Positions 1 through 11,142 are shown, counted from the first letter of the stretch. The stretch: 64,000 nt of DNA from Dysidea avara (GCF_963678975.1 NC_089276.1:32549716-32613715); one strand, 5' to 3'. Made by a program: numbers and translations. The notes: generated from the letters alone by a model not told the origin.

Positions 1-204
1 CTCGTTACTGCATTCCTGAGCACTGCTAGCAGTGCTATTATACCACTTATACACCTTCTCTTCCCTTTGAAGTGAGGTGTGAAAGTGGTATATATACTTT
101 TATAACAGCACTTACTTTTCTTTCTCTTTAGTCTTAGCCTAGCAATTAACACTGATAAACGGTTACAACTGAATAGCTTGTAGCTACACTGCTTTTTTCT
201 ACCT

Positions 205-461
205 GCAGAAGGTGTTGTTGTGGGTTTAGGAATACTGTTGGGTATGGGAGGCTGGATTATGTGGGTACTAATTTGTTTACACTACATAGTTGTGGTAGTT
301 GTGGGTTGCCTATAGAGAAAACCAGTGTACCCACATCTCCTGACTCCAGTACACCTCAGACTATGGTGAATACCCAACAAACTAGTACTACTGTTGCTAC
401 TGCCAGTGTTGGGATGGTTTTGTATGAACACGTTGAAGATAGACAAGAACTGTTTCTATGA
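205..461 (+). other. Possible 3' exon of a membrane protein (weak)
   Basis: After a possible splice acceptor (AG at 207-208) one frame reads a run of small and hydrophobic residues (GVVVGLGILLGMGG...) that would make a single membrane helix. It stops near 310. A second frame stays open from about 207 to 461 and is rich in Ser and Thr. Neither is recognised. This could be the last exon of a gene lying left of the window, or chance. No conserved domain is visible. Confidence 0.18.
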
Positions 462-469
462 TGTGTGTG

Positions 470-1500
470 TACACAATTGCAAATAATCCCTACTTCAATC
501 TATAACCATGACTGAATTAGGGGATTAAAAGTCCACTAGTATATCTTCAGGTGTAGGCAACCTCCCTTGTTTCCCTCCCATTTATTTCTATGGTCTCTAC
601 TCAAATTTTCTTAATTTTTCACTATGCTTACTTGTGTAACATTATTATGACTGGTGAACCCATGTACACTGCATTACCGGTATAACAGAAAGAATAGTGC
701 CAGGCTTATAGTTTTCGTTTGAACGTGTGCCCCAACTAACAATCACTAAAATGGCGAAGTGGCCATTACACTATATTTTCAGCTATGTTCAGCAGAGCAT
801 ACATAATAGTATGTGAGTTAAAACCTAACTAGTTTGCAATTTTCTCACATTTTAAAATTTGTGAATTCTTTGTTGTTCCGAGGGAAAAACAAATACACTG
901 TACTGTTATAGTTTCAGTCTTATATGGTGACAAAAATAGTAGATCACTTCTGAGCCTTCGGTAATGTAAAGATGGTAAATAGTGCAATAGATCATAATAA
1001 GACAAATCACAACAGGTGGTTATCATTTTAGTGGCTCATCGTTGTACAACTTCTATCTGTTAATCCATGATGTAATATGGCCCCCAAATTGGATTGTTAT
1101 ACTCAAACAATTAATGTACTATAGTTTAAGAATAATATCCGAGTCCTTACATTCAAATACTTTAGAAATGAGACTAAAAATACGGTCAGCCTTATTTGCA
1201 TTAAAAACTGGAACTTTAGCGAGTCCATGTGAATTCCTATGTCTTGTAAAAGTTCACGTACAGTATAACACCATGTATGGTATACTTCTGGTTGCAGTTA
1301 CCAACATGTAAGATTTTACACTTGGTGACAAAAGTCATTTTTCAGACCATTGTTCAAGAATATCTATATCATGTTGTAACTGCAAACAGTCCTCAGGAGA
1401 GCGAATAATCTGATAAAGCTTAATGTCATCTATTCCCTTGTTTCATTACTTTTTTTCCTTTGATCTCTAACCCAACTTAAATTCCTACTTTTTCCTTCTA
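470..1500. other. Non-coding stretch, no gene seen
   Basis: AT-rich sequence with only short ORFs of no recognisable content. Positions about 490-580 are an inverted copy of the sequence that flanks the hAT element at 21.1-21.9 kb, and they give an approximate empty site for that insertion. Nothing else stands out. Confidence 0.5.
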
Positions 1501-1504
1501 CAGT

Positions 1505-2770
1505 AGGAGAAGTGCCTCTGCAATCAATACAGTCACCATGGAAAATACAGACAATTTTCCATTTACAAAAGCATACATAGGGATGCCATTATGCTACCTC
1601 GAATTAACACTTTTGGCTGTCAGCAAAAAGAAATGAGAACAAAGGTAAGTCCCTGATGTGTGTATTGTATGTACTGCAGTATCCCAAAGGCAACAGTGAA
1701 ATTGAGCCTATAGCCTTAGCTGTTATTGAGTTACGCTTGTCTTAAGGCATCAAGCAGGTAGGCAGTTAGTCGGTCAGTACAAAATTCCATTGAATAGTAT
1801 TTTTTTAACTTTGTAGCAGCATTTAGGGTCATACTGAAGCCACTTTTGGGCTTGGTTATACCAGGAGCTTATAAGCTCTGAAGGCACCTTTGGTGCTTAT
1901 ATGCTCCTGGTTATACCTAACCAATACCACCAAGGTGTCAGGATGGTATTGTGAAACTGGTATTTTTGGCCAGAAAAACCCAAACTCCATGATCCCTAAC
2001 ATACAGTACTACCATACTGTATGATAAACTACACATACTTATCTAGTTTCACAAGTGCAAAAGCCTATGAGGTTGTCTCATTGTGTTCACACTATGAACT
2101 GGGGAATTTATCAAGGTATAGTTTGTGGTCTACATTTACTCATGCTAGGAAGAAAGAAGGCTAGAAATGATGTTGATAAAGTTATCACAGCATACAAATA
2201 AACAAGCAATCCTTACTCACATATGATAGTGAAACAAAACAAAAATACTCTTCAAGAAAAGGCAAATAAGATGACAATAACTTTGTGTATCATTGATCAC
2301 ACAAAGTACTCCAGTGTATCATTGATCACACAAAGTACTCCAGTGATTAGTTGGAATTAAACATTGTATTGTGTATTCAAGGCTCACCATTGGAGCCTGC
2401 CAAAAATTCTGGTGCATCATAATGTACCACATAATGTACCAAATCTGCTGACTGTTAGTAAAGTTTCACTCACTGATTATATAGTGCTACTTATACAAAC
2501 TGATTGTGAGTTTTAGTTTAACAATACAAAACAGAATTCACATACAATATTCATGGATGTCAACAAAAGTTAACAATACTTTAGACTTTAGACAGACCAT
2601 CTCCATGTTCTTGCATGTATAATAACAGAATCTAGTAACCAAGCTAACATCAGTGCAATTCGTGTACACAAAGTCCATGAGAGTTAGGTGGTATACCGAA
2701 ATGATGTGAGTGTGCAGGTAAACAGCAGAAACTAAGTTGAGGTGTTGTACTATTGATGTTTACCACACAT
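1505..2770 (+). repeat. Composite interspersed repeat, copy 1
   Basis: This stretch pairs in direct orientation with about 15,450-16,770, with small indels, over more than 1 kb. Shared landmarks include a hairpin near 1,858-1,916 (TACCAGGAGCTTATAAGCTC and its complement), the recurring block at 2,358-2,412, and the AAGTTTCACTCACTGATTAT motif near 2,462. A short tandem duplication occurs at about 2,285-2,344 and another at 2,820-2,875. No intact gene is present. Confidence 0.75.
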
Positions 2771-3024
2771 ATGTAAACTATACAAAGTAGTATACCTGTC
2801 CTATCAATAACTTAGTAACAATATCACACTTTGCACTGATATATATCACACTTTGCACTGATATATATATATATTCTATGATAAGGATCTAACACTTACT
2901 CAAAATGTCTGCAGGCACACTGCTGGAACAGCATACATGTCACATCATTTTGTTGCATCTGCTCAACTAAGTGATTCCTATTCTCACATATGTATGGGAG
3001 CCTACCTAGCTGTAACATCAAAGG

Positions 3025-3250
3025 GTACCTGGTGTGTACTGGGGAAGCAAATGCCCATCTCACTTAGCGGCATTGGGGTCATTGTGGAACTTTAAATTCC
3101 ACAAGCTCTCTTCATGAGACCTGAACAATCCTACTGTGGGTTATTAGGAGGATTTTCCTGCACAAGACTCAAGCACCTGAGTGGACCACAGGCATCCTAG
3201 TATTGGTTCGCTGGGTGGCGATAGCTGTGTTTTGTGTGGCTGTCGTAGGC
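3025..3250 (+). repeat. SINE-like repeat related to the one in DMAP1 intron 12
   Basis: It shares an ordered set of blocks with 54,456-54,660: an ACTGGGGAAGCAAATGCCCA-like block, then AGGAGGATTTTCCTGCACA, then a GAGTGG...GCTGGG..GC.ATAG block. The tRNA-like head visible in the 54.3-kb copy is not apparent here. The rest of 2,770-4,150 shows no gene; an ATG at 4,072 opens only a very short frame. Confidence 0.45.
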
Positions 3251-4744
3251 TTTACTGAATGGTTTCCAGTCTCTATACTTACATCCTGCCTGTTATCATC
3301 AAGTTGTTAAAAGCAACCTGTTACTCAGTAACATTTATTGCTATTACAGACAAAAGAAACACAAAATGGAAAGTCATTGTTGCACAATGAGAGGGAAAAT
3401 GGTGCATGACATGAAAAGTTACACAGTGGAAAAAGAAAGTCATACCTGCCCTATTGGAGGACCTTGATACTCTATCAGTATATTGTAACTACCTACTTAA
3501 CTTCAGTGATAAAAAGTTAAGCATGAACAATGGACTGAAGTGTTTGTTGGTAGTACCATCCAAAATGTGTATGTAACACTAAAACATTGTCTAAGGTAAA
3601 TGGAGGTAACTCTGTGAATATTTTGCGTTTGCATTCATAACTTATGATCAACAAAACTGATTATAACTAAATTTGTTCAAAATAGATGTCAAAGTGAAGA
3701 TCTTTATCAAGTTGATACTTGTTGCAGATTCATAGCCTATTCCATTGGCCATTTATATGAGCTACAAATTCATATAATTTAACTGTCTTTACATTACATT
3801 CATTATCTTCAGTCTACATTACTTAGCTAACAGCATAAACAGTTTTTGTGCTATATATGGAAGTTTGTGTTTAAAAGGTATGTGTAAAATCCAGTCCACT
3901 GGACAATGAGCTTTTAGTATTTGCGTTTTAAAAAAAAAAAAACAGCTTTGCATTTAAGGATTAAAGTGAGCCCATTAAACTTTTAACTATAGAATTTCAC
4001 CGTACCCATCGATACATAAAGTTCTCTTTTCCTCGCTGTAGGATTTTCATAGATTTACCAAGTTACTCAAGTATGGCGACTTTGACATCGAGACTCAGGG
4101 GGCTTTCCAAGCAAGTTTGATGGAAATCTTCCCATTTCAGATGCACAGTATGTATGAATAAAGAAAATAAGTAAATTGTGATCGCATCTGAGAGAATCAA
4201 ACATTTTCATGCAAGATTAACTATTAGGGCTGTACATGATTTTGAATGGCTCCCTGTAATTTTACAAGTTTCGGCAATTGAATTTGTCGCTTTGGCGATT
4301 GAATATGTCAAGTTGGCACAAGAATCCGTCACAATTAAATTGTCTTTAAGAAAGCAACTGCTCATCATGAAGTGAATCATTTTCATCATGGAGAGTTACA
4401 CTTGAGACACTAGAAGGTAATTGAAGCTGGTTGTACAGTAAGCTGATAGCTGTCTGGCAAGCTAGTTAGCTTGTTCGTGAGTGACCACGCCCATCACTAA
4501 TGGTGCAGTACAGTTGCAAATGTTGCTGAAGAAGTTGTAGCAGAAAAATTATTACCTTATAAAGTGTTGTTAAAACTACAGTTGTATCTGAACAAGGTCT
4601 TGTAGCAGTTGCCATGTCTTGTTTCCTCCAGCTGCCATTCTTGTTATGAATTCCAATGCCAAAGCAACTAATTCAATTTCCAACAGGACGAATTCAATTG
4701 ACAAAGCTGTAACTATTATCAGTATGCCATTTTAGAGAACCTCT

Positions 4745-5218
4745 TCAGAGGTTTTTTAGGGATTTTAAAGACCTCATTATCTCCCAACGATCAAAGGATT
4801 TATGTATACCATTTTCTAACATCAAATACAGCATAAAAAAGAAAATACTATGGGCAGCAGGATATACAATTTTAAGGGTGCTCACTGATATTTGATGCCT
4901 CCAGCCTAGTAACTGTATGCGGATATTGCACAAAATTGGCAAGAGATTGATAATGTCTGGATTATCATAGAGTACGATAGTACTGTATAGTGGGGACCAC
5001 AAAGGAGTAGGCGTGGCCCACAAAATAACATCACCCAAAAACCAGCCTCAATTTTCCCTGATGACGATGAGGCAGTAATGGTTAGGTAAAAATAAGCCCA
5101 AACAAGCTTTCAGATCGACCCAAAACGCTTTCAACAAGTTGCTATGGAATTTTTAAAAATCTATTTTACGGAATTTTCTACTGACTGAGTAACTGACTGA
5201 TTCCTTCAGACAAGCGTA
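4745..5218 (-). repeat. Composite repeat, reverse orientation, part 1
   Basis: This is a reverse copy of the sequence at about 27,180-27,470, and a direct copy of 37,975-38,451. It is broken at 5,218 by the HIRAN/HTH transposon. The remaining piece resumes at 6,607 and runs into the fold-back element at 6,736-7,028. It holds a spurious 97-codon ORF whose counterpart in copy B is 84 codons. Confidence 0.7.
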
Positions 5219-5371
5219 CCGTAGGCGCAGTACATTTGGCGAACATTAAGTTTGGCGATTTGGAATAGACATCAAATTGGCGAACATTTTGTTTGGCGAT
5301 TTGAAACTGACTTGATATTGCGGACATTTAGTTTGGCGATTAACGTTCATGTATCATGATCACGTGAGCGC

Positions 5372-5965
5372 ATGGAGACGTATGAGAGTGAACAAGTCGT
5401 TCGTGGTCACCACATTTATCAAAGTGTGTGGACTCCATTTATTGGCGAAGAATTAGTCTGCCAGAAGGAAAGTGCGAACAGAAGCGACCCATTTGCAGTG
5501 GCAGTACTGAAGCCTGATTCCACCTCGGATTCATCTATGGTGGTTGGCCACGTGCCACGGAAGATTTCAGCTGCCTGCAGTGTATTTTTGGAGTTTGGGG
5601 GAGTAATTCGCTGTACTATCACAGGGCCAAGACAGTATTCAAGGGATTTGAGACAGGGAGGCTTAGATGTGCCATGTAAGATAACTTTCATTGGTGAAAA
5701 TCCTCACCTATCAAATGTTGCAAAACTGATCAAGCGTTTTGAAATGAAAAAAAGAAAAATTGATGGTGAGCATAGTGATAAAGAGGAGACACATCCTAGT
5801 AAAAAGCAGAAGGATGATTCTCAGGATGACTCCATTCAAGAGGTTATTTGCGTTGAGGATCTACCTACCGATAGTGAAGAACTGCAACCAGGTGAACAGT
5901 GGGTCAGTTTCAACAGGAAAATGCTCAGTATCGTAGATAGAGAAACAATTGTGAAAGGTTTGTAA
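5372..5965 (+). CDS. HIRAN-domain protein encoded by the transposon
   Basis: A 197-codon intact ORF. Residues 9-110 match the HIRAN pattern: GHHIYQSVWTPFIGEEL, then N-R-S-D-P-F-A-V-A-V, then VVGHVPRKISA and a final PCKITFIG strand. HIRAN domains of HLTF and Rad5 bind 3' single-stranded DNA ends; stand-alone HIRAN proteins are common in invertebrate genomes, and their role is not established. Residues 122-165 are charged and Lys/Asp/Glu-rich, with a possible nuclear signal (KKRK, KKQK). The ATG sits in GCGCATGG, and no upstream in-frame alternative is better. The stop lies 74 bp from the end of the convergent HTH gene. A role in transposition is inference from location only. Confidence 0.72.
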   Translation: METYESEQVVRGHHIYQSVWTPFIGEELVCQKESANRSDPFAVAVLKPDSTSDSSMVVGHVPRKISAACSVFLEFGGVIRCTITGPRQYSRDLRQGGLDVPCKITFIGENPHLSNVAKLIKRFEMKKRKIDGEHSDKEETHPSKKQKDDSQDDSIQEVICVEDLPTDSEELQPGEQWVSFNRKMLSIVDRETIVKGL

Positions 5966-6039
5966 CAATTGGTTTTGTTGCAGTATGATATGGTATAAAA
6001 TATTTCTCTAGGTTTGATGCTGAATGATAAACATATCAA

Positions 6040-6474
6040 CTATTCACAGGAAATTCCAAGAATCAAAGGTCTTTTCTTCTCCTTCGTTGGAAGGGTTTCT
6101 ACCGTCACCGCTTCTTTAGCTTTTTCTGGATCTTTAGACGCATTTTTAGATGCTTCTTCGCAAGCTTCACTGAGTGCATCCAGATATGCTGACTTCAACC
6201 GCCTTGCTGTAGATTCATTGATATGTATTTTCCACAGTGAACTGAAATAGGCTGCAGCTTTTGTTGGGCCGTGATCCGCAGCGTATTTGCCGATTTGAGC
6301 TCTTTGTCGGTCGGAGTACGTGTTGTATTTTCCTCTGTCCTTGGACTTGGACGACTCCATCATTTTCGCAACGCCTTCGTCTGCCATTTTAATTTCTTTA
6401 GGCACGGGTAGTAGCTTCTTGTTATCGTCTTCATCTTCTTTATTCACCCTGCGGAAGTATTTGTACAACGCCAT
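6040..6474 (-). CDS. Helix-turn-helix DNA-binding protein of the transposon
   Basis: The frame is open from 6,495, but the conserved-looking start is the internal Met at 6,474 (MALYKYFRRV), giving 144 residues. The block TYSDRQRAQIGKYAADHG...INESTARRLKSAYL resembles the N-terminal helix-turn-helix found in pogo/Tigger-like transposases of sponges and cnidarians. The usual downstream DDE catalytic domain is absent: the protein ends after a Lys/Glu-rich tail. It probably binds DNA, perhaps the subterminal TTTGGCG repeats; this is inference. It could also be a truncated transposase kept as a repressor or accessory factor. Confidence 0.62.
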   Translation of the reverse strand: MALYKYFRRVNKEDEDDNKKLLPVPKEIKMADEGVAKMMESSKSKDRGKYNTYSDRQRAQIGKYAADHGPTKAAAYFSSLWKIHINESTARRLKSAYLDALSEACEEASKNASKDPEKAKEAVTVETLPTKEKKRPLILGISCE

Positions 6475-6735
6475 ATGGTCACAAGTTTCAATCACGTGAT
6501 CATGAAGATAATGATTTTGTGTTGGCGGTGACTTTGATTTGGCGATTTAGGCAGAATTCGCCAAACCGCCAAATTAAAATCACCGTCAAATGTACCGCGC
6601 CTACGGTAGCTGACAACGACGCGTTATGGATACTTCACTTTTCAGACGATAATTGGGGTATGCGGTGCCATTTCAGATGTGATATGCGTAGGTTCACCAG
6701 TTATAATAATTAATTACAAAAAAGTTAACAAACAA

Positions 6736-7028
6736 GTATACACACAAAAATTGGAATTTTCAACTAGAGTAGGGACCATAGCACATCAATAAAAAGTACT
6801 GAAACAAGCTGGAGTAGTGCACGATATTAAATCACAGTAAAACAATAAGAAGTGTTATATTCCTACTGTGCTCAAGATACCATAATGGAAATGCACAGTA
6901 GGGATACAACACTTCTTATTGTTTTACTGTGATTTAATATCGCGCATTACTCCAGCTTGTTTCAGCACTTTTTATCAATGTGCTATGGTACCTACTCTAG
7001 TTGAAAATTCAAATTTTTCTGTGTACTT
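6736..7028. mobile_element. Fold-back element, copy 1 (in duplication A)
   Basis: Two arms of roughly 130 bp are near-perfect inverted complements, from TTTTCAACTAGAGTAGGGAC at the left to its complement at the right. They are separated by a short asymmetric loop, CTCAAGATACCATAATGGAA. The same structure recurs at 14,961, 18,174, 22,269 (half), 26,619 (deleted) and 39,513. No coding capacity. Confidence 0.85.
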
Positions 7029-7503
7029 AAGAAGTTGTTTCCAGCTCACTCCATGAACCCAGACCATCAGTTCAGTCCACAAAATACATTTTGCTATTAT
7101 TGTGAAGGTTATCAGTATAATTAATGTTGACATGCAATTCATACATAAAATCTTTTGATCTTTGGGAGATAATGAGGTCTTTAAAATCATGAAGATCCTT
7201 GTGGTAGGTCTCTAACTATTACTTAGATGGATTAATATTATTCTGTCATAGTGATTTTTGTCACGTAAGATGTTTCTATGATGACTTTAAAGGTGGCATT
7301 CACGTGGACTTGTCATTTTGTGGGCAATCCACACTTAAACAGTACTACTTTCTAAAGTGTGTGGACCAGCAAAGACATAACTTTATATGTATCATTGATC
7401 ACACAAAACACTCACTAGTGTGGGACTAGTTTGAACTAAACATGTAATAGTTGTAACACTGGCATACATATCAGGCAAAGCCCTAATGCCTGTGTTAAAG
7501 CTA

Positions 7504-7887
7504 TAGTATGTTCGCGTTGAGCTGAATCCTCCAAAACATTTAATAACTCATGGATGCAATTACACACGATCTTGAAATTTGACTCATTTGCAGTACTGCT
7601 TGATCCGCTAAAAATATTTCAAAATCTTGTTGTTCAAATGTTTGACATAATATTTACAGCCAATCAAAATTTTCACAATACATTTCCTATGGAGAAGCCA
7701 TATAAGTACAGTGTCCATTACAGCCCTTTCCCAAACTTGTAATGGAGCCAAACTGTACATGTCTGTTGTTGACATCTTTGCTGTTACCAATAATCAACTG
7801 GTTGGCAGAAATGTTAACTCTGTTGAGAAAAAATCCACTTTTAATTTTTAGCTGTTTTTCAGGGTTCAGCTCAACGTGAACATACTA
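7504..7887. mobile_element. MITE with TA target duplication
   Basis: A 384-bp non-coding element with inverted ends. The left end is TAGTATGTTCGCGTTGAGCT and the right end is its complement, ending ACGTGAACATACTA. It is flanked by TA on both sides. Copy B has the unfilled site at 40,274-40,275 (...CAGC TA ATATGTAAC), so the boundaries are firm. The two short ORFs inside are not genes. Confidence 0.88.
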
Positions 7888-8436
7888 TAATATGTAACAA
7901 TTATTAGGCTGATAGCCTGTACAGGGCGATCAATCATCCAAGTCAACACGAGTGCAGCCACTGAATGTATTATATACGCATACCTAAAATTTTTGATTAT
8001 GGATCAGCAGCTAGTACGTTCTGGTTACATTCTGTTATGATAAACGGACATATCCTAGGGATATAACGGAGAATTTCTATTACGCGAGTTTAATGTTTTA
8101 ATCAGTGCTATTAAATCGTTTATGGAAAAAACTACGCAGTTCACTAAAGGCCTAGACAGGTAAGCTTGCTTGTAGAGTGGTTACTCCGTGCAGAATGGTA
8201 GCTTCATGATGGGGGCACATCCGAATTCGAAAACGTGTGGAAACGATTGATGAATAAACTATAGCACTAGTTTTCACCCTAGCCCAACGTTTTTCAACTC
8301 GTAGGATGGCGAGCATAACAAAACGTTCTCCGTCTGAGCGGTTTTCATAGCAAAATCCAAGTCATGTATCCTAATCACATGAGATCCCCACAATCGATTT
8401 CGGCATCAACGTCTATATAATCACTACCCAGTTGTA

Positions 8437-9303
8437 GGCTGGTCTACATTTCATATGGACATGACTAAAACACGGAACGGACTGGGAAAACGGACTCACA
8501 AACGGACTGGAAGGAACTTACCTGAAAATGTTGTTTTTTTTGCCATAGAAACTCACAATATTGCTGCTACAAAGAATATAACATGTAACAACAGCCTTAA
8601 ACAAACCTCCGAACGCGTGGAGCCACCATTAAACCCTGGGATAACTTACAAAGTGCCAGTTTTTCTGCCAGTGTGAGCGCCTGTGACAGCGAAGTTGTCA
8701 GTTAATGTTGTAAACAAGTTTAACAAACAAAATAACACAGACTGCATTTGTAGTAGCCAGTACCTTACCAGCTGATTAAATACAACGTGGTCACGAAGCC
8801 TACCTATTATGAGCTGTCACCTGTAAAACTGAAGATCAACAGTCAAACTAATTGTAGCAATTAACCAAACCACGAAATCCAAGCAACATAGTGTCTTAAC
8901 AGGCTTAAAACTTCTAAGTGTGCTTTTAATTAAACACAAAATGGATTTAATTTCAGACTATCTTTAAGCGCAGGGCTTACTAGTGTGGAAGGCCCCCAGT
9001 CACAAATAGCCTTGCACAAAGCTCTGTAACTTTTGAGTGTATATCCTATGGCCATGCAATTGATATTATTCTACTTGAGATAATCTTACTATCGGCTTGA
9101 ACACACTTCGACATTGTGTTCAGAGCAGTTCAGAGGTTTGTTTCAGATCGCTGTTGCGTGTTATATTCTTTCTAGCAGCTATACAGTGAATTTCTACGGC
9201 CAAAAATGTTTTCAGGCAAGTTCTTCCCAGTCCATTTGTTAGTCCAATTTCCCAGTCCGTTCTGTGTTTTAGTCATGTCTATTTCGTATGTAGCCCGATT
9301 GAC
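8437..9303. mobile_element. Non-coding element with ~100-bp terminal inverted repeats
   Basis: The left end contains GACATGACTAAAACACGGAA followed by two CGGACTGG-type repeats. The right end carries the inverted counterpart (TCCGTTCTGTGTTTTAGTCA). The interior has no gene. A matching element is at about 40,840-41,580 in copy B, with a smaller interior. Related end sequence also occurs near 11,400-11,510. A target duplication could not be fixed. Confidence 0.6.
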
Positions 9304-10424
9304 TGGGCTACATACGAAATGTAGCCCGGGCGGCTCCTTTGATCTGAGGTGTGAAAGTGTTACATTGTATTGAAAGTGTTACATTGTATTGTGTATTCAA
9401 GGCTCATTGGAGCCTGCCAAAAATTCTGCAATGTATGCACTTCCATCAATGTAACTGTTTAGTCAAGTTTCACTCACTACTTATATAGTAATACATGTAC
9501 AGACTGATTGTGGGTTTTAATTTTATTACTAATACTGTACAGCATAATAATTAGATGGACAAATTTTTAACAACTTTGATGAAATGCTTGCCATTCATCA
9601 AAACTTTCCCCATCAGAGCTCACATAATTAGTTAATTAGAATACTTCTGGTATAGGACACAATATTTAAAAGATAGAGAATTCATCAAAATTCCCCATCA
9701 AATTATTACGTTGTATGGTAGTTGTCCTAATAACTCAAGTTATTCACTAGTTACAATTACACATACAAACAGTAGACACTTAGTAAATGTAATAGCTACA
9801 TTGTCATCTATATACATTTTTATCATTGTACAACAGCCAACTTGGACTATTTTTGTAGGGACATACATCTCTTAACAGGCGTTTGTACCAAGCGTCGAGG
9901 GTTTCAAGGACCTGGCCTACAAGATTAGGTTGGGACATGCCAGCTTAATCTCTATGATACTAAATTAGATTTCTAGAGCACGTGTACAGCACTATATGGT
10001 CTATAGATAGAGTGTTGGTCTATAGATAGAGTGTTGGTCTATAGATAGAGTGTTAGTCTATCCTTCGTACATGCACTTATAAATGGATAAGCACTATGAC
10101 AAGATTGACACCTGGGTATGGAAGTGAATGCTGCTGTAAAAACAATGTTAGGCATGAGTCCGTGTCCATGTCCGACTGTATCCACCTTTTCCATCTACCC
10201 TTTTGATACAGGAAAGAACAAGTGAGTTATGAGGCTTTAAAATATCTCATAAATTTAGTATGGAGGTTCAGGCGAGCAAACATGTTTACAACATGAAAAC
10301 ATACTTGTTCCAGTACAAGAGGGTGAACACATGTTCAACTCTTTGATATTACTGTATTCAGCAGGAACTCAGGTGAACGCATACTGACTAATACTAAAAC
10401 TGAACTGGCATGAAAACCAGAGTA

Positions 10425-11142
10425 CTGTATTTCATCGAAATCTCGCCGCACCTCAAACTATAGCCGCCCTCGAATAGGCACCGCAAGCTGGATTAAGTTG
10501 AACATGATAGTAGCCGCACCCTCCAATAGACGCCGCAGCTACTAATCGAAACTTAATTGAAGTGATACAATGTAGTAGTCTCGCACGCCTGACCCATAAA
10601 GATATGGGCTGGGCGAGTGAGACTAACAGCCCAGCACGTGGCTAGTAATTACTATAGCATACAGAAAAGGAGATCATACAATGCTGCATTTAAATTGAAA
10701 GTAGTAGAAGAAGTAGAAAAGTTTGGCAATAGAGCAACTGGGAAAAAAACATAGTATTGATGAATGTAGAATACGAGAATGGCGGCAAAATAAGAATGAT
10801 TTAGAGAAGCTTCCAAGTAAGAAAAGAAGGCTGGGAGGATTAGGAGGGAGGAAGCCTGGTTTACGAGATATGGAAGAAGAGTTGGCAGCATGGGTAGAAG
10901 GAAGTAGAGAGAAAAACCTTCGTGTTACTAGAGCAAGTTTGCAGAGAAGAGCACTCGAGATAGCAAACTCACAAGCTGTATTTGTCTGCAGTGTTGTTGT
11001 AAGTAGTTGATAGATGCTGCAGATGGCAGGGCCTGAGAGCTATTAACACCACCCTCGATTAGTAGCCATCCTCATATAGATGCCGCAGGTATCTACAAGG
11101 CAAAAAATTAATAGCCGTGGTGATTTTTTCGAGGAAATACGG
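10425..11142 (+). mobile_element. Internally deleted Tigger/pogo-like element, copy A
   Basis: The ends read CTGTATTTCATCGAAAT (left) and, on the other strand, CCGTATTTCCTCGAAAA (right), each next to a TA. Sixteen-base ends with a TA duplication, plus the internal protein fragment, place it with the pogo/Tigger group. Only the N-terminal part of the transposase survives, so this 718-bp copy cannot move by itself. Confidence 0.75.
10650..11010 (+). pseudogene. N-terminal fragment of a pogo/Tigger-like transposase
   Basis: The frame reads RRSYNAAFKLKVVEEVEKFG, then after a frame break KKHSIDECRIREWRQNK, PSKKRRLGGLGGRKP, and MEEELAAWVEGSREKNLRVT. This is the order of the psq-type and CENP-B-type helix-turn-helix domains that begin pogo-family transposases. 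A frameshift near 10,720-10,750 separates the first helix block from the rest, and the DDE domain is missing. A parallel copy lies at 43,060-43,420, also broken. Confidence 0.7.

Larger units (their letters stand above)
5217..6608. mobile_element. DNA transposon with TA duplication carrying HIRAN and HTH genes
   Basis: Terminal inverted repeats start CCGTAGGCGCAGTACATTTG at 5,219 and, on the other strand, CCGTAGGCGCGGTACATTTG ending at 6,606. They match at 21 of the first 23 bases. Both ends abut a TA (5,217-5,218 and 6,607-6,608), the target duplication typical of the Tc1/mariner/pogo group. Subterminal copies of TTTGGCGAAC or TTTGGCGATT lie at 5,235, 5,251, 5,292 and 5,332, with related copies near the right end. 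Two intact convergent genes fill the 1,388-bp body. No catalytic DDE domain is present, so the element looks non-autonomous, or needs a partner in trans. Confidence 0.88.

Noticed and set aside
4072..4122. Possible gene start MATLTSRLRGLSKQ
   Set aside because: Only 16 codons before a stop, and the following GTTTGA is a poor donor; no downstream exon found.
4745..5038. 97-codon minus-strand ORF also present at 38,017-38,271
   Set aside because: The two copies keep the frame only because the duplication is recent; it lies in the composite repeat and has no domain.
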